The notes beneath the pieces are model-generated. The model ran no database searches, was not told the DNA's origin, and saw only the letters and a list, made by a program, of their open reading frames with translations. Below are positions 57,279-64,000 of a stretch of DNA of 64,000 bases, one piece after another. Within the stretch, counting starts at the first letter, position 1, and every line of letters begins with the position of its first letter. Origin of the DNA: Paroedura picta (Eukaryota > Chordata > Lepidosauria > Squamata > Gekkonidae); NCBI RefSeq assembly GCF_049243985.1, contig NC_135380.1, positions 18,772,501-18,836,500 of the forward strand. The letters are read 5' to 3'. A program made the translations under genes and the position numbers.

Positions 57279-58220
57279 CTGCAAGTTTGAGACAATCATG
57301 CCAATTGGCCATCTGTGTTTATTCAGGGTAGTTAACCTCATGCATTTTTTTAAAAGCTACAAAATAACAAACGAGAAGCCCATAATATCTTGTGCCCAAC
57401 AAACATCACACAGAGCAACCCAAGAGGCTGAGGCAGTATTCCTAAGGGTGGAGGCTGGCCTCCCCACGGACCCATTGACGGCTTCCAGGAGCTGTATTCA
57501 GTGAGCCTGGGTACATTCTGAGATGAATAAAATGACTTTAGACAACACACTTTTTGTGCTAAGAAATGCAGTTGTCTGGTGGCCATACAAACCAAACAAA
57601 TGTCTACACTGTCTAATATTGCCGTTTGCTACTCAGAAGGGAGAGTAAAGAGCCATTAATAGCAACAAAGCTCTGCATCTTCAACCACCAAGAAGCCTCA
57701 CTTTGCCTCCTAAACCCCTCCCCACAAGATTTCACACATTTTCAAAAATATCTTTGCTGTCATACGGACTAGAAATTTAAGACACTTAAAAAAAAGTGTC
57801 ATGAGAGTTTTGATCTAAACAGGGAGCAGAATTCTACCCAGTATCCAAGATCCACGTTTGTTTTTCAGTCACAAAACGCTGATTTGTATGCATCCATTCA
57901 GCTAAGCATGAGTATGGCCTTGATTGACCTTTAATGCATATTGACTCAAATCCCAATCTAGGCAATATATCACACTACAGATCTGTACTACTCAATTCCA
58001 CTGTATTACAATCAGCAAAGCTTGAGCAGACCACATGCTATCCTGCCATGCTGCATGACAAAGAGTGATACCAACCTCATAGCATAGCTATTTTGTGCAA
58101 GGTTACAGTGCTCTTTTTGGGGGGTGGGGCTTAAAAAGCACTCCATCCTCTTCTTGCATTGCCAGTGTCCTACCCTAGCAAACAAAAATGAGTTCAATCA
58201 GGATTTTAACAACTACTCAC

Positions 58221-58385
58221 GCTTTGAATGCCTATCGCAGAGTGCCGACGCCCGCATGTCACAGAGACGGATTGTTCCTTTACTGCTGCTGTACACAAAC
58301 GTGTTACAGCTATTTGGATGGAATTCTGCTGCTGTTATCACCTCGGTTAATTCTTCCATGTTGGCAGGCTTAATATCTACAATAT
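58221..58385 (-). CDS. PPP2R2A: PPP2R2A coding exon 7
   Basis: 165 bp, residues 213-268: [54 protein letters not shown]. The donor is GTGAGT. The acceptor CTTTAG leaves an A|AT codon split completed by exon 6. Confidence 0.97.
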
Positions 58386-59012
58386 CTAAAGATTTTTGTG
58401 GTTAAGGGCTCTGTTTTCATCAAGTTTCATAGGGCCCTTTTGAACAGGGTGTAACTCTTACAGTCTAAGGATGAAAATGGAATTTTGGAGGCCAATACTG
58501 TGCAGGCAAATCTTGGAGGCCAATACTGTGGGGGTTGGGCTACTCTGCCTGTTGAAGTCACCGGGAGTCAGGGAGGGGACCTGAGATGTGAAACAGTCAT
58601 GGGTCTCTTCATATTTTAAAAGACACAAGCAAGATGGCCAAAGTGATGTCCTGACCCATATGTAACCCATACTCTGTGTGACAGGAGTGTCACAGGTGGT
58701 CTGGATACAGAACAAGATCACATAGACAAGATTATGCTTCCTGACTCTTTCCTTCGGTATTTCAAAACAAGAAGAACAAAACTCACCCCCAGTTTTGCCA
58801 GTTTTGTGCCTTTCTATAAGACACAATTTGCCAAAATGTTCCTTAGTAAACAGAAAATATAACCTTAGGCATTATGAATCATGCTCCAATTACCTTTTTA
58901 ACCGTCAACCAGCAACAAAAACGATGGACAACACTATGGCTGGGAACAATTCAATTATGCTGAACCTCAACATGTTTTTTTTGGGGGGGGGGGAAGAAGG
59001 AGAAAAGGATAC

Positions 59013-59190
59013 TAAAACTTCTGTCCGTAATTTCTAGGTGCCACAAATTAATCCGCAGGTCATCTGCAGACAGGTACGTTTCATAATCGCTATTGATGGA
59101 GATAGAGTTGATGTGGTACGTGTGGGCATTGGCAAATATCCTTCGTGGACTGGCTTCCACCATGAGATCCATGGGTCTGAATACTGGCAC
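59013..59190 (-). CDS. PPP2R2A: PPP2R2A coding exon 6
   Basis: 178 bp, residues 154-213: [59 protein letters not shown]. Acceptor TTGCAG, donor GTATCC. Confidence 0.97.
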
Positions 59191-59487
59191 CTGCAAGGCA
59201 CAGAAGAACAGATACCTATGCAATACTGCAGAAAGACCAAATGCTGACAACAAATCCTTCCTGTGCATTACTCAGCAACAGAGACAGGAAGTCAGTGCTC
59301 CCTCATGCAAGGAGAGAGGAGGAGTGACAGGCCTAAAAAGGGTCATTCAGGGAAACAAGCAGTGCATATCACTCAGTGTTGTTACAGGCACGGGACCCGT
59401 AATCACTAAAAGCTTGATCTCTGAAAGCAAAGCACCATTACGTTGCCGGTCCTTGCAAAACTAGGCCGGCTTGACAGGATGCTGACC

Positions 59488-59589
59488 CTCTAGCTCAGGG
59501 ATAGTCAAACTGCGGCCTTCCAGATGTCCATGGACTACAATTCCCATGGACATCGGGAGGGCCACAGTTTAACTATCCGTGCCCTAGCT
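59488..59589. mobile_element. Palindromic hAT MITE, short form (element 59496-59581)
   Basis: An 86 bp copy whose arms meet at CCCATGG without the usual GC-rich loop. The flanks CTCTAGCT (59488-59495) and CCCTAGCT (59582-59589) differ at one base. It lies in PPP2R2A intron 5, next to the Bov-B insertion. Confidence 0.85.
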
Positions 59590-59699
59590 GCTTGTTTGAA
59601 AGGCCTCAGTGGCAAGTAAAAACACTGGTTGCATTGCGTGGTAAACTATTTTTTGGAGGTAAATATTTTTTTATTAAATTATCTCCATTCTACAAAGCA

Positions 59700-60475
59700 C
59701 CATATATATGTTGTTGTTGTTATGTGCGAAGTCGTGTCCGACCCATCGCGACCCCATGGACAATGATCCTCCAGGCCTTCCTGTCCTCTACCATTCCCCG
59801 GAGTCCATTTTAAGTTTGCACCTACTGCTTCAGTGACTCCATCCAGCCATCTCATTCTCTGTCGTCCCCTTCTTCTTTTGCCCTCGATCGCTCCCAGCAT
59901 TAGGCTCTTCTCCAGGGAGTCCTTCCTTCTCATGAGGTGGCCAAAGTATTTGAGTTTCATCTTCAGGATCTGGCCTTCTAAAGAGCAGTCAGGCGTGATC
60001 TCCTCTAGGACTGACCGGTTTGTTCGCCTTGCAGTCCAAGGGACTCGCAAGAGTCTTCTCCAGCACCAGAGTTCAAAAGCCTCAATTCTTTGACGCTCGG
60101 CCTTCCTTATGGTCCAACTCTCGCAGCCATACATTGCAACTGGGAATACCATAGCCTTGACTAAACGCACTTTTGTTGGCAGGGTGATGTCTCTGCTTTT
60201 TAGGATGCTGTCTAGATTTGCCATAGCTTTCCTCCCCAGGAGCAAGCGTCTTTTAATTTCTTTGCTGCAGTTCCCATCTGCAGTGATCTTGGAGCCCAGG
60301 AAAATAAAATCTGTCACTATCTCCATTTCTTCCCCATCTATTTGCCAGGAATTGAGAGGGCCGGATGCCATGATCTTTGTTTTCTTGATGTTGAGTTTCA
60401 AGCCAACTTTTGCACTCTCCTCCTTCACCCGCATCAACAGGCTCTTTAGTTCCTCTTCACTTTCTGCCATATATA
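59700..60475 (-). mobile_element. 5'-truncated Bov-B (RTE) LINE, element 59709-60466
   Basis: Minus-strand translation gives a 3' part of the Bov-B reverse transcriptase ORF: LKLNIKKTKIMASG, FIFLGSKITADGNC, KEIKRRLLLGRKAM, YGCESWTIRKAERQRIEAFE, LWCWRRLLRVPWTARRTNRS and RRGRQRMRWLDGVTEA. The 3' end GTCGGACACGAC...AACAACAACA is the Bov-B tail. A perfect 9 bp duplication, CCATATATA on the plus strand, bounds it at 59700-59708 and 60467-60475. The frame runs some 250 codons without a stop but departs from the family C-terminus after TEAVGANL. Sense to PPP2R2A, in intron 5; the intact duplication suggests a young copy. Confidence 0.92.
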
Positions 60476-60936
60476 GCTGATTATATATATAAACTCTTTT
60501 ATGTACAAATCTTTCAAGTCACTAACTCCAGCTTACAAATTACACAATTCAACATTAGCAACTTTGAAAATTATGAATTGCAAGATTCCAAGTTACACCA
60601 ACCACAAAACAAGACTCCAATGGTTAATTTTCCCCCCCAGCAGTAACTTATAGATACTATATCCCCCACTTCCTTATGTGATCGGCATTTCGCAACCCTC
60701 CAGCCACAGCCACCATCTGTGCCAAACGTGTACCACTTTTTGTTCTTTGACATATGCAGACATGCTTTTTAACCAGTGTGTTATGTTCTCCACTGTCCTG
60801 TCTGCCGTCCCTGTTTTCATGCCTTTCATTTGTTGAAACCTAAGAAGCATGAGGTGTAACACTACCAACCAGGTTTATGATCCGTGGTAGAGGAGGCAGA
60901 GGGAAGGTTAACTCGGCAAAAGATGAAGCTACTCAC

Positions 60937-61049
60937 CCGTAATGTTGTGACTGTAGTAGGGTCCCTATACCGCCCATCTTCTTCCTTCAAGTTATAGCCC
61001 TCAGGTCTTTTGTCTCGTTCACTGATTTTCCACAACTTTATTGTTTTGT
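60937..61049 (-). CDS. PPP2R2A: PPP2R2A coding exon 5
   Basis: 113 bp, residues 116-153: [20 protein letters not shown] then [18 protein letters not shown]. The donor is GTGAGT and the acceptor TTTCAG. KLWKI ends a propeller blade. Confidence 0.97.
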
Positions 61050-61119
61050 CTGAAAAATATTTCAGTAACCAAAAAAGTGCCATTGGAGGAAGGCTTCAGA
61101 TCTTCATCCACAAATCCAT

Positions 61120-61385
61120 CTGATCATATGATGTTACCTTATACCATCACAGTCTATCAAGCTCAGTGCTGTTTACTAAGATCAACAGTGACTCTCTAGG
61201 GCAGGGGTAGTCAACCTGTGGTCCTCCAGATGTTCATGGGAACTGTAGTCCATGGACATCTGGAGGACCACAGGTTGACTACCCCTGCTCTAGGGTCTCT
61301 CTTAACTGCAGGCTGAATCTGGACCTGCAAGGCACGCACAGCCGCATTTTCTACCACCAAGCCATGCCCTTTTCTGCTATGAACT
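61120..61385 (-). repeat. Old tRNA-derived SINE interrupted by a MITE
   Basis: 'CAGTCTATCAAGCTCAGTGC' and GACTCTCTAGGG on the left continue on the right of the MITE as 'TCTCTCTTAACTGCAGGCTG', then AATCTGGACCTGCAAGGC and 'TTCTACCACCAAGCCATG'. This matches the inverted body and head of a widespread reptile SINE; the MITE split it at CTCTAGGG. Confidence 0.55.
61194..61295. mobile_element. Palindromic hAT MITE, short form (element 61202-61287)
   Basis: An 86 bp element with CAGGGGTAGTCAACCTG ends and a perfect 8 bp duplication CTCTAGGG at 61194-61201 and 61288-61295. The inner GC-rich loop is missing. It lies in PPP2R2A intron 4 within an older SINE. Confidence 0.92.
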
Positions 61386-61754
61386 GAAACCAGCTACAGG
61401 CCACTGAGCTATTTCTTGTAGCCCAGTAGCTCTCCGCAAATTTTGCAGCTATCCATGCGTACCACATCTGGCTACCGAGCGGGGTATACTGAACTGGCTT
61501 TAGGATAGTTGCAGCATGCTTGTGGAACCCTACAGACTGGCAATAAGAGGGATTTCAAATCAAACTTTGTGGCTTACAGCATCAAAACAAGAGATCAGGA
61601 AGAAACCACCTTCTCAGAAGCAGGAGAATCTTGATGATCAAAAAGCTCAAAATATGAATGGGCCGACTTACAAATAGCACCAGGGATCCTGTTAGTTGTG
61701 TCACACACACCCCCCTAGAAAGGGTCTTAATAGTGAAAAGCATGCATGGGATTT

Positions 61755-61786
61755 TGCCCCCCCCCCCACACACACACACACACATT
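61755..61786. repeat. C-run and (CA)n microsatellite
   Basis: A run of C followed by about ten CA units in PPP2R2A intron 4. Confidence 0.9.
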
Positions 61787-62030
61787 GTTACCTAACCTCC
61801 CATAGTAGGATGTGGCAAATATTTTCTCCTCTCCAAATTCCTATATACAAATAGGGAGCCAGTAATTGAGAGAAGTAGTTGGAGCAACAGAATTAAGGGA
61901 AGGGGGGGGGGTATGCAACACCCTGTTTGTGCTCTTTTCATGGTTAAAGACAGAACCACACTCTCTCCTGCCAACCCTGTTTCATATATCAGTGTGAAAC
62001 TGGCCCCAAGTCCACATTATCTGTGAATTA

Positions 62031-62182
62031 GTTTAGATCAGGGGTGGGCAAACTGTGTCCCTCCAGATGTCCATGGACTGCAATTTCCATGAGCCCCTGA
62101 CAGCATTCGCTGGCAGGAGCTCATGGGAATTGTAGTCCATGGACATTTGGAGGGACACAGTTTGCACACCCCTGGTTCAGAT
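62031..62182. mobile_element. Palindromic hAT MITE, long form (element 62039-62174)
   Basis: A 136 bp copy starting CAGGGGTGGGCAAACTG and ending CAGTTTGCACACCCCTG. The flanks GTTTAGAT (62031-62038) and GTTCAGAT (62175-62182) differ at one base. The arms have several mismatches. In PPP2R2A intron 4. Confidence 0.9.
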
Positions 62183-62437
62183 GGATATGTACCTAAGGGC
62201 AGCCACAACAGATCAAAGTTAAGTCCAAGAACACCACCCTGTGTCCAACCCTGGCCCGCCAGATGCATCTAGCAAGCCTATAAGGAAAAGGAGGATGGCC
62301 AAGGATGTGCCTTGTAATACAGTCATGTAGCACAACAGTCCGCTAAGTAACTGCAGAGGGAGACTGTACGTTACAGGAAACCCTTCCACCTTGCACACTG
62401 TAAAGTGATAATTAACACCAATTTTTTAAAACCTTAC

Positions 62438-62603
62438 CGTTTGTAGACAATAAAAATTGAGCAGCATTTTTCTGCGGTAACCACCTAATTTTGTTGATCT
62501 TCTCTTCAATTTCTAAGCTTTTCAAGTAGTCAAACTCTGGTTCATGGCTTTGAAAGGTGCTGTAAACATTGTATTCTCCTCTGCTGTGAAACAGTGTTTT
62601 GTT
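62438..62603 (-). CDS. PPP2R2A: PPP2R2A coding exon 4
   Basis: 166 bp, residues 61-116: [55 protein letters not shown]. Human begins NKIQSHSRGEYN, so residues 63-65 (TLF for IQS) are the only clear change. Acceptor CTTTCAG, donor GTAAGG. Confidence 0.97.
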
Positions 62604-64000
62604 CTGAAAGAGAAGATACAGATCTGGTAAGTGCCCTGGCTGCATGTGCAAACTACAGTTTGCAATAAGGCCACCCACCTTAGGGGATATGCCTAAGGTT
62701 CATATTTACAAGATTTTTCCAACTCCTCAGTCAAGCTATGAAATGAGCCATCCTCTCTTACAAGAGGTGTTAACAGGTGCCACAAAGAGTCATCTGTCTA
62801 ACATGGCCACACAGGAGTTGCAGAGGGCTAGATGTAATGTGTCCCATGAGCTTTAGGATTCCTCCATCCGTCATAGTCCAATACTACAAAAGAAAGGAAG
62901 GCAGAAATAACCTTCAATTTTCACAAGCTGGAACATTATTGCACGCATTCTTTCATGCGAGACCTGAATCTTAGAATGGAAGGCAGAATCTTGCATGCTT
63001 GCTCAATTCCATCTGACAAGGTGGAGCACCACCCATGCCAAAGAATGAACCAGGAATGGTTGTCACATTGCAAGAAGCCCTGGTATGGCTTGTATTCCCT
63101 TCAAGCTGCTACCTAAATCCAAGTACCCTGCTTGCCTGTCTCTGGAACTGAGGCACGGTGTGGCAACAAGCACAGATATCACGCACAGGACTAGATGAAT
63201 GACAAAAAATCTCAGGGAATTCCTGTATCTCAGAAGATTGAAAGCCAAACCACAGCCTAGTGTAATTAACGTTATGCCAGCATGACTCCTCTTTGGGCTG
63301 TCAATTAGAGATGGTGTTCACTTCCTGCCTCTCAAACCACTCCACGTCGCTTCGCACCACTTAACCGCTACCACGTTCTAGTCCTGGAATGACAGCAGCT
63401 CAGCAAGGAGTAAAAGAGTTAGGCTGGCAGAAATTCTACGCTGGAGCAAGACACCATGGGACTGTCTGCCTGCTGAATGGAACTCAGGGGTGCCAGCCTG
63501 TTTTATGAACAAAACATCACATTTCACTGCCTTGGGGAGCTCTCCCCAAGGGAGAAGAAAGAAAAGGGCAGCTCCAGCATGAACAAAGCCCGAGAGATTC
63601 TAGATAAGTACAAGCAGGTATGACACACCCTGGATACTTTCAAAGAACTGTGACGCTCAAGAGTTACAAACAGTGCTGGTGAATCCTAGAGACCTCTGTT
63701 CCAAATCTCTCTCACATAGCCAGGATGTATGCAACACGTTCCTCACACTGCACTCTGGGTACACCCTCTCTCTTGCCATGTTGTTTTGAAATCTGAAGTT
63801 AAATGTTATTGTGAAATCTCTGAGGTTTCTGAGGAAAGAGGAAGAGGGCGATTTTCTGAGGAAAGGAAAATGAGTATTAAGGAAAAAGGAAGAAGACAAA
63901 GCTCTCTAAGAATGACTGACATCTGAAGAGAACAAAGTATCCCATGGAGGAACCTGAAGGGAGTAGTGGCTTATTGCAGTGTCTCTTCTGAAGGGAGTAG
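62604..64000 (-). other. PPP2R2A: PPP2R2A intron 3 (partial), no recognised element
   Basis: Upstream of exon 4. I searched by eye for exon 3 (VEFNHSGELLATGDKGGRVV) and did not find it, so it lies beyond the window. No dispersed repeat is recognised here. Confidence 0.7.

Larger units (their letters stand above)
54600..64000 (-). other. PPP2R2A: PPP2R2A gene, exons 4-10
   Basis: PPP2R2A encodes the B-alpha regulatory subunit of protein phosphatase 2A, a seven-bladed WD40 propeller that directs the AC core enzyme to substrates. Seven coding exons (62603-62438, 61049-60937, 59190-59013, 58385-58221, 57278-57109, 56398-56307, 55547-55268) join in frame to 387 residues. Human exons 1-3 encode the first 60, and 60+387 gives the human length of 447 exactly. 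Identity to human B-alpha is near complete, including the IFQDKVN end; B-alpha is preferred over B-delta (PPP2R2D) because the chromosomal neighbour is BNIP3L. Exons 1-3 and the promoter are beyond the window. Confidence 0.96.

Noticed and set aside
59679-60470. 263-codon protein as a host gene
   Set aside because: It is the C-terminal part of a Bov-B reverse transcriptase ORF bounded by a 9 bp duplication.
1-64000. CRISPR array, operon, phage or bacterial system
   Set aside because: The window is clearly vertebrate. Its regular repeats are microsatellites and transposable elements, with no spacer-repeat architecture.
54600-64000. PPP2R2D or another B-family paralogue
   Set aside because: Exon sequence, total length of 447 and the BNIP3L neighbour all favour PPP2R2A.

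Overview
The window is vertebrate nuclear DNA from a squamate reptile. Three things show this. The genes have vertebrate exon-intron structure. The order PPP2R2A > BNIP3L > DPYSL2, all on the minus strand, matches human 8p21. The repeats are typical of squamates: Sauria-type tRNA SINEs ending in TTTACC units, Bov-B LINE, CR1 and L2 LINE ends, 5S-rRNA-derived SINEs, CORE-SINEs, and many hAT elements including a SPIN-like one. I cannot name the species.

Layout from high to low coordinate, which is the direction of transcription. Bases 64000-54600 hold PPP2R2A, coding exons 4-10 plus part of the 3' UTR; exons 1-3 lie outside. Its introns carry four hAT MITE copies and a 5'-truncated Bov-B LINE. 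About 2.5 kb further on is the CpG island and promoter of BNIP3L (51.3-52.2 kb). The complete BNIP3L gene follows: six coding exons between 51675 and 36957 encoding 213 residues, then a 2.5 kb 3' UTR ending near 34.48 kb. BNIP3L introns hold two CR1 ends, a Ty3/gypsy integrase fossil and a long GAAA microsatellite. From 34.5 to 6.7 kb is a gene-free interval with about 15 recognisable repeats. From 6.7 to 4.9 kb is the CpG island and first coding exon of the long (CRMP2A) isoform of DPYSL2; 1-5034 is the start of its first intron.

PPP2R2A encodes a WD40 regulatory B subunit of the phosphatase PP2A, BNIP3L (NIX) a mitophagy receptor in the outer mitochondrial membrane, and DPYSL2 (CRMP2) a tubulin-binding neuronal protein. 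They are conserved neighbours, not a functional cassette. Mammalian PNMA2, which lies between BNIP3L and DPYSL2 in human, is not seen here.

I found no undescribed gene system. The most informative non-genic signals are a palindromic hAT MITE family whose target duplications share a central TA, a SPIN-like element, paired NRF1-like sites in the BNIP3L promoter, and a Bov-B copy whose apparent start codon comes from its target duplication.
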